In this document: positions 25,901-39,700 of the stretch, one piece after another
How positions within the stretch are numbered: position 1 is the first letter of the stretch
Layout of the letters: each line of letters begins with the position of its first letter
NCBI GenBank assembly: GCA_949752745.1
Contig: OX457024.1
Span: 49,108,490-49,172,489 of the forward strand
Direction of reading: 5' to 3'
DNA: 64,000 bases
Source: Protula sp. h YS-2021
Taxonomy: Eukaryota; Annelida; Polychaeta; Sabellida; Serpulidae
Translations under genes and position numbers: made by a program
The notes under the pieces: model-generated
Databases searched by the model: none
The model's input: the letters and a program-made list of their open reading frames with translations, nothing else
Told to the model about the DNA's origin: nothing

Positions 25901-28900
25901 AGCTCAGCGGTTCAGAAGAGGACAAGTTCCTATTTATAGACTCAAAGACTATAATAACGAGCCCATAACAGGCAGTTTCTACCAATCAGAGCTCCAGAAA
26001 GTGGATGTGAAAGAGAATGAACTGTTTAAGATTGAAAAAGTACTTAAAGAAAGGGGGCGGGGTCAAAATAAACAGTACTTTGTCAAATGGTTGTATTGGC
26101 CAAAAAACTTTAATAGTTGGATTAGTGCGAGTGACGTTGAGCGTATCTAATTTGTACATATGTAAATAGTCGGTGTTGGGTTTTTGTACATAATAAAAGA
26201 AAATAGTTCTTTTTTTATTCGGGAAAAATTGGGAAACCGAATCTTGGAATTGATAAAACACAGGTAGTCTTCATACTTTTAATTAAGCAATTAAACAGTA
26301 TATAATAAGAATAGTAACTTGATATTTAAAAATGCCATCTGTTCGATGCTTGGTATTAGTTAGACATGAATTACAAATTGCTGTGGCTTGTAACCCCGCA
26401 ATATTTGTTAGTGATTGTGTTTGTAATGTGTGTTGCATACGTATAACTGGGCCGTAGCGTCCGGTTGTTCGTGTGTTAAAGCATTCTTGGGGCTGGGCCA
26501 GAGTAGTCAGATCATGTGTGGGTTACACACTGTTTCCAACACAAAACATTCATGTGACTGGGCCGTAGTGTCAGGTCGTGTGGGTATTTTACACACTGTT
26601 TCTAACACAAAACATTCATGTGACTGGGCCATAGTGTCAGGTCGTGTGGGTGTCTGTCTCATCTTTAGAAACATTCATGTGGCTGGGCCATAGTGTCAGG
26701 TCATGTGGGTGTTTACACAGTTTCCAACACAAAGCATTCATGTGACTGGGCCAGAGCGTCAGGTCATGTGGGTGTTTACACACTGTTTCCAACACAAAGC
26801 ATTCATGTGACTGGGCCAGAGCGTCAGGTCATGTGGGTGTTTACACACTGTTTCCAACACAAAGCATTCATGTGACTGGGCCAGAGCGTCAGGTCATGTG
26901 TGTGGGTTACACTCTATTTCCAACACAAAACATTCATGTGACTGGGCCATAGTGTCAGGTTGTGTGTGTGTTTTGGCTCTAATTGATTCTTGTCAAATTA
27001 ATACCGATGGTTTAGCAGGTAGTATGTTAAATGTTAGGGTACTATTCTTATTATTTACTGTTTAATGTTGCAATTATCAGCTTGCAGATTATTTGTGTTT
27101 TATTCAGTTCCGAACAAAAAATAGTGGTCAGGGTGGTAGGTGGAGCTCTGCGAGAGTCAACGTCCCCGTCGTGAGCTCTGGGTGTTTCCTTAAGAAATGG
27201 CAGATAGACTCTCACATTTTGGCAAATACCGGCTTCCCAAAAGCACTGTCCGCAAAAGACCAGTACAGATGCATAAATATCATTTTTAAGCGACATCAGC
27301 ATAACTTCAGGTGTTTCTATAAATAGAATATGACGTCATTGGGTCAGCTACTCTCCCTCCGCTGAGCCGAGTTCCGTTAACCATTGCGTCAATTGTGATG
27401 GTTTAATGCACTTGCTACTGCTAACATTATACGGTTCTCGAGAAGCAGATGCCATACAACTTAAGGCTTGAACCTCACGGTGACGGTAGGGATCACTTAC
27501 GTCACGCCAAATATGGGTTGCAGTTTCCCTAAATTAAATGATGTTGGAAAAAAAGGTTTCCGAACATACCCTTGACCGCTAAGATCAAGGTTACCGGGGT
27601 GTATCCCATGTAACGCCTTTTAGCCCTAAAGAGTCGAAAATGAGCTAAAAACCACTCTATCTCTAACAGTTTTCTAGATATGACCAATTTTCAGGTCATG
27701 CCAGTGACCTTGATCGACAAGAACAAGCCCACCATCTTGGAAAATGGCTGCCAAAAAAAATGTTCACATCTGAGTTTTGGCTGATCTCTTTCTATCCGGG
27801 GAAATTCGCATAACCAATCCGATCAAAAATATATATGAAGAAGCATTTTAGGTAAAAATATACATACGCACATACTGACAACGGATGCTAAGCCCCCCGC
27901 CCACCCTCCCGGCTCCACTAATGCTAACACCATACTTGTCTAAAAAGAGGTATATAAATGAAATTGATAAGATAATAGGGTGATCAAGATGATAGATAAT
28001 AGGGTTGGGGAGCTGCATTCACATACAAATCGATTACCATCCAAAACGACCCTCCAAACGCGGGGTATGAAGTTTGAAAAATAAAAAACGCTTTTTGTAA
28101 AATTTACCCCTAAATGTGAAGAGTCAAATTTAATAAACAACACACCCCATTTCAACAACCTATATATTTATGAGTACAGGCGCAGGTAGAACGACCGTTA
28201 CTGCAATTATAAAATGGAGAATTAGAGACACTTGCACCGAGAATTAGGTGCACGTAATTTTTGGGAAACACGGTCTACTGAATGAACAATTTTCTCCTTT
28301 TTTTGGCAAAATAGACACAACGCGAGGACCATGACTAACCCCCAAATTAGCTTCCTTTCTACCTTTTTTTAACGCACATGGCAATGCATTTGCTAGTAAG
28401 CCCCCAACAAAGGATTTCAGTTCCCAATGAGGGCCATATGTTTCTTTGAAATCTGTTTTGGACAGTCTGTTCTTGCCTTGCCCGGCCTGTACTCAAACGC
28501 CACGCAGCGCACAGCTACCAACAACACATGAACAAAGAAGTTCCCAGACAATTGTGTCGAAAATGACACATACTTTATGTACCGCGGCGTGGATCCACTA
28601 CACGGCGTAAACTTTCAAAAATGAAGCGATCATTGGTTCACACTTAGATTTTGACTTGACTATCTCGTGCCCATAAAGTCAATTCACAGGTTGTAGTACG
28701 TATGACAATGCTATTGATTGTTGCCGAGTTGCTTTGAGCTAACTCTTCTTTACTCCTAGCATCGCGCGAAACAGCCTATAGTCATTTCATAAGCCAACAT
28801 AATGACTGACTCGAATTAAATTTCGATAAAGATATCGTCGCTAAATAAATCTTTGATAAAATGATACAAAAGAACCTGTTCGCTACTAGGTGCTATTCGG

Positions 28901-30616
28901 TGCTGTATATTACAGATGCTTTCTCCCCGCGCTTTCTTATGTTTATAAATTATAATCGATCAGTGACCCTAACGCCTGTACCCAAAGCGAAGCAGAAATT
29001 CTCGGTGGTGCTGAAGCGCCATCGGCCGCTAAATGGGCGAGCTTTAAGTGGTACCGTCGCTGGCAGACGCATACAGCACAAACATAAACATGACGGGTTT
29101 TCACACTTATCAAATCCTGGACATAAAAATCCCAGGACAAAAAGCAATGATACAAGCGGAATTTATAAAAGCCAGAAAAGTGATGCTCAACAAACAGTTC
29201 CTCTCCAAGCGGCAAGTGTCATCCAAACATGGCAAATTTTCTCGAAGATTGTAGGGGAAGGGGGGAACGTGGGGGGGGGGGGGGGGAGTTCACTCAACAC
29301 AATAACACGGTACCTAAAAGGATTAAATTATAATTTGTTCAAGTCGAAACAGTGGGAATCTTTAGTCTAGTCCAATTAGAGTTGGATTCAATTTTCGTTG
29401 TGGAAAAAAAGCCCTATCGCAGTAGCACACAAGCTTCGTGCCCACAGCTCTGAAAGGGCAACAGAGGAGAGCATGGCAATGTAACAATCGGTAATGTCTA
29501 CGTCAATCCCACGAGTAAATAGGAAAGTTCAGCTACATTATGATACTCTGCTTCAACTGCTTTTACCGAGATGATATCAATAAAACAAACTTATTCCATG
29601 ATATCCGCAAATCACTCATCGGTAAAAAATTTGAGAGTTCCGCCTTCCCGTTAATTTCAGGCGAGCCATGAAAAAGTAATAGCCTCGAAAAAATAAATTT
29701 GCAGACCCCTGGCTCACATTTGAAAGCAATATGCCAAACAGTCTCAGAGCCTTGGCGTTCCAAAAATACAGCACTTAAATATTTTTAAATTCCACCATCC
29801 CACTGATCTTTCGCAGATCGCCAACGAGTAATAGACTGGTAGTTTACAATTATGTCGCCAAAGCAACAAACAATTACAGACCCGTGGGTACAACAGTCAT
29901 CAAGTAGAGTTCGAATAAAATGTGACAGGAGAAACTACACTGGTCTAGAAATATTCCCTGCGAAACACTGCATGCAAAATAAGCGCAAAACAGACGACAT
30001 AAGTGTTGTGCATACACCATTGAAACAAAAACACGGTTTTACTATACATTAAGTGCACACTGAAAGCATGTTGCTTGATGCTACCTGCATTGCTTTTGGA
30101 AGTCTTTTAGAACTCTGCCACTGTAAATTGGTAAAACAACACACTCGATTTTAACTAAGCTTCAACTACTTTCGTGAGTTACTCGTAGAATACTCAGCTG
30201 GTTAATTTGCAATTATTAAAACCATTAATACATTCAATACTTTACACATCAAACATAAATAGGATATTAGAGTATCTACAGACACTGCTTCCACCGTTAT
30301 GACAACACAAGCCAAAACACACAGTGGTTATGATTTGTGTTTGAGCGTGGGGTGGACCGACGCCATGAAGTCGGACCGACACGCATCACTTGTCATTTAC
30401 GAGATTTGTTTCTGTTTCTGACCCTCCCCCCCACCCCCCTCCCCACCGACGCATGCTTGGAAAGGAGACACAACTTTGTTTCACAGTGGGATTCATTATT
30501 TCTGGTCTCAAAAACTACAGCTAAAAAACGAAATTCTGACGCATGTAACGGAAAACATTACGGACGATTTTTCTGCCCGAATCCCTCCTCCCAAAATATT
30601 TCAAATTTATCAAATC

Positions 30617-30706
<90 letters not shown>

Positions 30707-33700
30707 CGAAAAAACATACGCCAGGGGGGTGGGGGGCAATACATCGGAAAAAATGCCGCCTGACTGGAGATGATCGATCCATCTCCTTCCCTTCTTCATC
30801 ATGTTTGCACGCCCGTCCGCGTTCCCCACCGCCCACCCCACCCCTCTCATCGTATTATAATGTCTAGGTTACAGCCTTGGCCGCCCCAAGTTATCTGGCT
30901 GCAGAAACAAATCCACAAGAAAGGTGGAAGAACAAAGTTGATTTCCTATTCGCGTAGAAATGAAACAGTAGTATTTTTGGCCTTTTGACTGGTAGATAAG
31001 CCCCGCAGGTACTTTCAGTATCGAAAACGTCACGGCGCTACTGAAAGTGTGTGCTTAACCTCGCCATAAGAATTAAGTACGACGCAGGAAGCACCGCTGA
31101 GGGGCGTAAAAATATCCAAGTTATAAGCATACAAATTGTATTAAAACCATGAAGTAACAACCAAAAAAAAAAAAAACACACACACACATTCGCGTTTCGA
31201 CTGATCCGAAAATCCTCCCTTAGTCTTGCGCACTGTTTACAGTCGCCTTCCAGACTCAGGCTACCAGTGCTACAGGCTGCGGGAGGATTTCTTCGGATAA
31301 GTTATCATTTTGTGGATAAACATACCCACCTTCACAAAGACAAGATACAACGACCCGTGACATCATTTTCTTGTCACTAGTCAGGTGAACCAAGCAACGT
31401 GACGACAATACCATCTTACAACCCCTCGTTTAGCAAAAAATGAGAAGCTTTCGGTCCTTACATGCAGTTTGGTGGCGGTCACGAAGGAGATTGTATGAGG
31501 TTTAAATTCACAGGGGTCTTCGTATCCAGACACTTTTCAACTGGACATTTTCCAACTGGACACTTTCCAACAGATAACTGCCAACCAGATATTTTCCGAC
31601 AAATTTTTCAACCGCATACTTTTTTATGTAAAGAGTGTCAGATTTTTTTAAATAGAATTAATAATTACATTATATGCTTTTCATTTCTTGAAAATGATGT
31701 GCGAGTTCCTTACCGAGATTACCACGGAGATATTTATTCATACATCATAATATGTGGTAAAAATCTTCATGCTAAGTTGTCAGTTGCATCAAAACTAAAC
31801 GTAACACAGCTTTTGACATGTTACATCTCAGTAAACATTCTGGAGCCGAGAAAACGCTGATTTGCGGTAGTGACGTCAATATCAGGTCAAATCGCCACAT
31901 TGACTCTGTATATAATTTGGTTTTCATTGGTTGCAACCATAGAACAACTTCTCTGATACAACCCTGGACAGATTTTGGATAAGCAACAATGTGTAGACGT
32001 TGATTTCGCCCGCAAAAAATAAAACACTTCCGCACCATTAAATGTGGTTGTAATTTGGTTGTGATCACATGTACGACCATTCGTTTCTTACTCAATGTCC
32101 ATTGAACATACTTTTGATAAAAACGCTGAATTGACGTCTTTTGAATATATTCGAAAACCGACGATTTATGTAGACGTTGAAAAATGTCCCCCCCCCCTTC
32201 CCGCAAGAAAAAATTATTATTTATTTATTTTTTTATTTTTTTTTTGTTTTGTTTTTTTTTATGTCTTTTTTTTTGTCTTTTTTTTTTTTTTTTTTTTTCT
32301 TTGCGATTTAATCATGGAAATGAACACAAAGGTGAAAACAAAAGGCGAGGTGCACAGCATCAGATCAAGTACTGTGTGAAATTTGGTGGTCCCAGGGCCA
32401 CTATGGTCAGAGGAGTAGTAAAGTAGTAAATGACGGACCAGTAAAGAGAGAAAAAAGGTCCGAAACATTGGCCATGTAAAACTTCAATATACTCTTTGCA
32501 ACTCTTCGACTTGCCAAAATGCTAATAACATCATAAACATTAATGTGACGTTCTGTAGTAACAATGTTGTAACAAACAGACAGATCATTCTTCGCGCTTT
32601 TTGTTTTTAAATTTTTAACGAGTTGAGAAAACGAAAACAAATGGCATTTACAATATGAAAACAACTTAACAGCACGTGTGGCGGTGAGCATCCCCGAAAC
32701 GTGGCTGAGAAGTTTCCCCGTTATTTGCTGTACTGACCAACAACAAAGGTAATTACATTGCACGTATTTGCTCTTCGTCGGTATTGAACACATCAATAGC
32801 TTACTTGTACTTTATGCATAGCGCGCGCATGCCTTATAATTGGCTTCAATGGCAAATTTCAGTGTCAAATTTTGCATCTAAAATGTTGACAAATTTCTAA
32901 ACAACGAAGGTGGACCAAAGTGAGACTAGCTGCAGTTTGATGGTCCCAACCGTAACAGTCTCCGAGGCAATGTTATGGTAAAAAAAAAGAATCATACGGA
33001 AACATTTCACTGAATCGTACGAATTCAATAAACTTTGGGGACTGAAAATTCAAAAATATAAAAATGGAAGTTATTGAAACAAATGGTGAAAACCCAAGCT
33101 CTGACTTGGTGGATTTATGCACACGTCTTGCCTGTGGCAGAACTTATCCCATTTTCCTTAAATTACATAAAAAAGAAAAAAAATTTGGTTGGAAATGTCC
33201 AATTGGAAAATAGTTACAGATGTGGATCTTAAAGTGTCCGGTTGGAAAATGTCCAGTTGGAAAGTGTTCCGGATTTAGAAGAACATAACACCAAATTAAG
33301 AGCTTCAATTACCGAATATTTGAAAAGAGTACGCTGGAAATCAAGAACTACAACAGTCTCTCTCTGTCGGACATCTTTTGCATCGTCTATTTTATGGGAA
33401 GTGCCGACTAAAGGGCAAGTGAAAGTTTCATAATGAAGGAAGAACCGAGGTAAAAGATATGAAAGAGGTGGTTCACGAATAAGAAATGTTCTCTGCGAGA
33501 GGTTCAGCTACAGTCATTTATACTAAACGAACACTGTACAGCAAAACTACACCATAAAAAGAATTTTTTAAAATCAGCAATCTTTTAGTTTAGGCAACGC
33601 AACCCAGATGTACTTTTAATAGATAGCGTTCATACAAAACTTTGTTTACGATGAAAATGTATCGAAGAGTGGTATTAGAAGTGTTACAAATGATGTCCAT

Positions 33701-36700
33701 CGTGGACAGATAAGGGAAACAGCCGATATTCAGGGCAAACAAACAACCCCCACCCCCACCCCCCCCCCTTCCGCTCTGCTACATCAAACAAATGAAGGTG
33801 AAGGTGAAATTGGGCATTATCGACAAAGTGAGTCTTTTCTAAAATACACTCCTGAGGCTCAACCTAACTGAAATATAAAGATAATCACAGAAGTTGAATT
33901 GTCAATAATCTAAGTTAGTCTATTCCGGAATAGACTAATTTTGAACCACCTTATATATTCTTGTTTACTTGATATTCTTATTTAAAACTAGACCGAATTT
34001 CGCTACACGTAGCGAAATAGCACCCACTTGCAAGGGCAGAGACACAACATATTTAATCAAACACACAATTTTCAGTGTTTCGACATAATTGTCAGCTTCC
34101 GGATTATTATCTTGAACGAGGCCATCGAAGTGAATATAATGTAACCTCATTTGGGCACAAATAAATCAAATTCAATTTTCTAACCGTTGTTGAGATACTG
34201 GTCAACTTACAGTTTTTGACCTTGACCATGACGGAGGAGGTCAAGGTCACCGAGGTACCTTTTATGTAACGTTGTTTAGGCCCAAAGGGGTCGAAAATGA
34301 GCTCAAAATCGCTCTATCTCTAACCGTTTTCGAGATAATAGTCAACTTCCGGTTTTTGACCTTGACCGTGACCCAGAAGGTCAAGGTCACCGAGGTACCT
34401 TTTATGTAACGTTGTTTAGGCCCAAAGGGCTCGAAAATGAGCTCAAAATCGCTCTATCTCTAACCGTTTTCGAGATAATAGTCAACTTCCGGTTTTTGAC
34501 CTTGACCGTGACCCAGAAGGTCAAGGTCACCGAGGTACCTCTTATGTAACGTCGTTTAGGCCCAAAGGGGTCGAAAATGAGCTCAAATCGCTCTATCTCT
34601 AACCGTTTTCGAGATAATAGTCAACTTCCGGTTTTTGACTTTGACCGTGACCCAGAAGGTCAAGGTCACCGAGGTACCTCTTATGTAACGTCGTTTAGGC
34701 CCAAAGGGTCGAAAATGAGCTCAAAATCGCTCTATCTCTAACCGTTTTCGAGATAATAGTCAACTTCCGGTTTTTGACCTTGACCGTGACCCAGAAGGTC
34801 AAGGTCACCGAGGTACCTCTTATGTAACGTTGTTTAGGCCCAACGGGTCGAAAATGAGCTCAAAATCGCTCTATCTCTAACCGTTTTCAAGATAATAGTC
34901 AACTTCCGGTTTTTGACCTTGACCGTGTCCCAGAAAGTCAAGGTCACCGAGGTACCTTTTATGTAACGTTGTTTAGGCCCAAAGGGTCGAAAATGAGCTC
35001 AAAATCGCTCTATCTCTAACCGTTTTCGAGATAATAGTCAACTTCCGGTTTTTGACCTTGACCGTGACCCAGAAGGTCAAGGTCACCGAGGTACCTCATA
35101 TTTAACGTTGTTTAGGCCCAAAAGGTCGAAAATGAGCTCAAAATCGCTCTATCTCTAACCGTTTTCGAGATAATAGTCAACTTCCGGTTTTTGACCTTGA
35201 CCGTGTTCCAGAAAGTCAAGGTCACCGAGGTACCTCTTATGTAACGTTGTTTAGGCCCAAAGGGTCGAAAATGAGCTCAAAATCGCTCTATCTCTAACCG
35301 TTTTCGAGATAATAGTCAACTTCCGGTTTTTGACCTTGACCGTGACCCAGAAGGTCAAGGTCACCGAGGTACCTCTTATGTAACGTTGTTTAGGCCCAAA
35401 GGGTCGAAAATGAGCTCAAAATCGCTCTATCTCTAACCGTTTTCGAGATAATAGTTAACTTCCGGTTTTTGACCTTGACCGTGACCCAGAAGGTCAAGGT
35501 CACCGAGGTACCTCATATTTAACGTTGTTTAGGCCCAAAAGGTCGAAAATGAGCTCAAAATCGCTCTATCTCTAACCGTTTTCGAGATAATAGTCAACTT
35601 CCGGTTTTTGACCTTGACCGTGACCCAGAAGGTCAAGGTCACCGAGGTACCTCTTATGTAACGTTGTTTTGGCCCGAAGGGTCGAAAATGAGCTCAAAAT
35701 CGCTCTATCTCTAACCGTTTTCGAGATAATAGTCAACTTCCGGTTTTTGACCTTGACCGTGTTCCAGAAAGTCAAGGTCACCGAGGTACCTCTTATGTAA
35801 CGTTGTTTAGGCCCAAAGGGTCGAAAATGAGCTCAAAATCGCTCTATCTCTAACCGTTTTCGAGATAATAGTCAACTTCCGCTTTTTGACCTTGACCGTG
35901 ACCCAGAAGGTCAAGGTCACCGAGGTACCTCTTATGTAACGTTGTTTAGGCCCAAAGGGTCGAAAATGAGCTCAAAATTGCTCTATCTCTAACCGTTTTC
36001 GAGATAATAGTCAACTTCCGGTTTTTGACCTTGACCGTGACCCAGAAGGTCAAGGTCACCGAGGTACCTTTTATGTAACGTTGTTTAGGCCCAAAGGGTT
36101 CGAAAATGAGCTCAAAATCGCTCTATCTCTAACCGTTTTCGAGATAATAGTCAACTTCCGGTTTTTGACCTTGACCGTGACCCAGAAGGTCAAGGTCACC
36201 GAGGTACCTCTTATGTAACGTTGTTTAGGCCAAAAGGGTCGAAAATGAGCTCAAAATCGCTCTATCTCTAACCATTTTCGAGATAATAGTCAACTTCCGG
36301 TTTTTGACCTTGACCGTGACCCAGAAGGTCAAGGTCACCGAGGTACCTCTTATGTAACGTTGTTTAAGCCTAAAGGGTCGAAAATGAGCTCAAAATCGCT
36401 CTATCTCTAACCGTTTTCGAGATAATAGTCAACTTCCGGTTTTTGACCTTGACCGTGACCCAGAAGGTCAAGGTCACCGAGGTACCTTTTATGTAACGTT
36501 GTTTAAGAGTAAAGGGTCGAAAATGAGCTCAAAATCGCTCTATCTCTAACCGTTTTCGAGATAATAGTCAACTTCCGGTTTTTGACCTTGACCGTGACCC
36601 AGAAGGTCAAGGTCACCGAGGTACCTCTTATGTAACGTTGTTTAGGCCCAAAGGGGTCGAAAATGAGCTCAAAATCGCTCTATCTCTAACCGTTTTCGAG

Positions 36701-39700
36701 ATAATAGTCAACTTCCGGTTTTTGACCTTGACCGTGACCCAGAAGGTCAAGGTCACCGAGGTACCTCTTATGTGACGTTGTTTAGGCCCAAAGGGTCGAA
36801 AATGAGCTCAAAATCGCTCTATCTCTCACCGTTTTCGAGATGAGTCGGCCTGTCGTTAAGGACGCGTGAAGTCACGTGACCTTTGACCTTGACCCTCAAG
36901 GTCAAGGTTAGTGATGAAAGTTTACCCTTTTCTTAGTACGTTTTATGCATTCACACTGGGATTTGAGCACCTTTATGGCTACTTTTCTTGATTAATAGGT
37001 GTTTTCAAAAATATTTTGACCTCAATTTGACCTTGACCTCTGAGGTGCAAGGTCAAAAAAATTTACGGATTTGACGACAACTCATTACCCTCTATGTCTC
37101 TGCCACATGCCGTCTTTTTACGACAAACCCTGTAGGAGGAGTTTTCTGGAAACCACTTTGAGGTCAGAAAAACTTTGACCTCAAATTTGACCTTGACCTT
37201 CAAGGTCAAGGTAAAAAAATTTTGCGGATTTGACGACATCTCGTCACCCTCTATCACTGTGCCAAATTTCGTCGTCCTAAGTCAAATAGCGTAGGAGGAG
37301 TTTTCTGGAAACCTCCGTGACGGAAAAAAAAAAAAAGAAAAAAAAAAAGGAAAAAAAAAAGGGCAGAAATTTCGAGAAAAACTACAAACTTATTCCCATT
37401 TGCAAACGAAGTTTGCAAGTGGGAATAATAGAGTGTTGCCACAATGCAATTGCAATTTAGTACAACGGCGACATTGTTTTGGGATGAATCCGAACTGGAG
37501 AGGTGCGTATTTGGGCATTGTGAACGAGAAACTGGAATATTAATTAAAAGCTGCAAAGGAGATAATGTGCCTGTTACGTCCAATTTTGGCCTGGTTGAGT
37601 TGTGTTCCTGGGTTTATGCATCGCTTATATATGTGAAAATGGTGTTCACGAATACATCGTTAAAAGCTTTCAGTCCCAAAAGTATTAATTTGCGTCATAA
37701 GACTTCAATAGAAGGGGGGTGGGGGGTTGTTTCCACGGAGCACCCTGACAGCAGTTGATTCAGCCAGGAAAAACAGATGAGTCGAATTCCAGGACAGTGG
37801 AGCATAAACCCCCGATTTTGCAAGCAGAATGGAAGTGAAAGATCCAGAGCCATAAAGCTCACCGGACTCGATGCAGAAGGGCGTAATGGCGTCCGGATCA
37901 GTTACTCGATTCGTGCCAAACATTTGCACTGTTTTTAGCCCATGGGCCGACTAATGAAAGTCATGAGCCTTATATTTATCAACTAGTGATTTACAGTTAG
38001 GAACACTTAACTATGAAAACCAGACTACTTGAATACTGATTGTCAATTATTTGTGAGAGTTCTAACTACCTAAAATCAAGAAAACTATTAGATTTTAATC
38101 AAGAAAACGATTAGATTTTATTGAAAGCTTATGATTAATTTGCAAGCGATTAAGAAACTATGTTATTTTATTGATTCCTGTAACTTTCATTGCTTACCAA
38201 ATTTTCACCAGTATCCAACAAATGAAAATCTTTTGCTGACACCTGTGCACAGTTTCCAACAAACAAAATGACAGACCAATATTTCCTATAAACCCGCCCC
38301 CTCCCGGTCCCCAGTCTCATTAACCACATTTTCACTTTTGCAGAAACAAAGTTAAATTTGTCATCTGTAAATTTAAAAATAAAAACTAGAACGGCCATTG
38401 CACACAAAACATCAGAGTACAGACTTATATCACACACTTTCAATCGCTAATTATTTAGTTCCTTGTTTTTTTTTTTTGCAAAAAAAAAAAATAAATAAAT
38501 AAAAACCGACTAAACTCATAATTCACAAATAAACATTTTCCACTTTCCTGTTTACTGAACTAAAAGATTCATTTCTGCAAACATAAAACACCGTATTATT
38601 TAAAATAAGAATTCTGAAGCAACTAAGAAACCAGATATGGTCACTTAAAGAGGTTTCACTGTATGCCAAGTAATACCCATAGAAAATTTGAAGTCGATAA
38701 GACTTTCTGTTAACGAGATATTTTGCACAGAAGATCTTGTTCGCAAAATATACATATTTTACGTGGTGACGTCACACGCCGCACGCTTATCGATAGTTTA
38801 TTCCGGAACAGTCTACTAGGAAATATCTGGTTTCTTACTTGCTTCAAAATTCCTTTTTTAAATAATACGGTGTATTCTCGAGATATCCTGCACACAACAT
38901 TCAATTCACAACAGAATGACGCGCACATACGCAGAGACGAACTCACACATTTACACACACACAGAAAGTACAAACACCATATGTCTCCCCTTGGTCGGGG
39001 AGACATAATTACTGCATCTAACTTTTTCTTCCTTTTTTTTTTCTTCACTATAGTGTATAAAAAGCTTGAAACTACTTCCGAATTGATGCCGTGGCTTTCT
39101 TTTGTAAGCTTTTATCTATTCGGAATAGTGTCAGAGAGCAGAGGCGTGCACTTACTTTGCCCTCTCTCTTCTCGTGGCCCGCCACCTGTCCCGTTGCTAT
39201 GGTAATTCTGTCCGGATGCACAGCGATGCTGCAATATAACAGCAAACACGCTATACACGGTTACATATTCTATATCGTTAAATAGACAAGTATGATTTCT
39301 TTTTCTTGGCCATGGCATCCTACGTATAAGTAATACCATTCCGGTATTTTAGACAGAGGCTGAGTTAACAGTATGCGGGTTCTTAACTTCTTCCCTGAGG
39401 ATTTAGTTTTATTGGACAAAGTTTGATAAAAGTCTATATATCTAGTTCGTGCCAAAAAGCCGACTTGCATTGCGTACCTGGACAGCTCCCCCCGAGATCA
39501 TTCGTCTTTGGGTTCCGTGGGATAAAATGTCCACTATCATTTTTACCATGCATAATTTGTAGTAAGAATGTATAACTTTAAGTCCCACTTCCAAACCCTT
39601 ATAGTATTCAATGCGTATATCATAGTATAAATTTCTCAGCCACAATGTGTGCGAAATAACTTATTTCTTATAACTATGTCACTACTGAGACAAAATCACG

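Larger units (their letters stand above)
18411..27419 (+). mobile_element. Polinton/Maverick element, 9009 bp, with TIRs and TSD
   Basis: A self-synthesising-type DNA transposon. Seen directly: inverted repeats of 105 bp begin AGTAGC and end GCTACT, flanked by identical GCTAAC hexamers (18405-18410 and 27420-27425). Polintons are known for 6-bp duplications and AG termini. Three collinear plus-strand genes follow: protein-primed DNA polymerase B (split by a frameshift), A32-like ATPase and DDE integrase with chromodomain. At 9 kb it is about half the usual 15-20 kb, and no capsid, penton or adenain-type protease gene is recognisable. It sits antisense in intron 8 of the EML gene. The matching TIRs and intact duplication suggest a young insertion, although the polymerase reading frame is broken. 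Confidence 0.95.

Noticed and set aside
20361..26261. Minus-strand ORFs of 60-206 codons across the Polinton genes
   Set aside because: Shadows of the plus-strand polymerase, ATPase and integrase; no independent motifs.
27093..27326. 77-codon ORF near the right TIR considered as a capsid remnant
   Set aside because: No capsid motif is visible and the frame runs into the TIR; left as spacer.
28861..29370. 169-codon plus-strand ORF
   Set aside because: No recognisable domain, composition like non-coding flanks, and it ends in a G-run; not supported.
30476..30867. ORFs with long Ile-Tyr repeats
   Set aside because: Direct translation of the (TA)n microsatellite.
37705..37929. Minus-strand ORF with a donor-like GGTGAGC, considered as an EML exon
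   Set aside because: Its translation does not match the expected EML segment, and exons 8 and 9 already join in phase 0 with the correct sequence.
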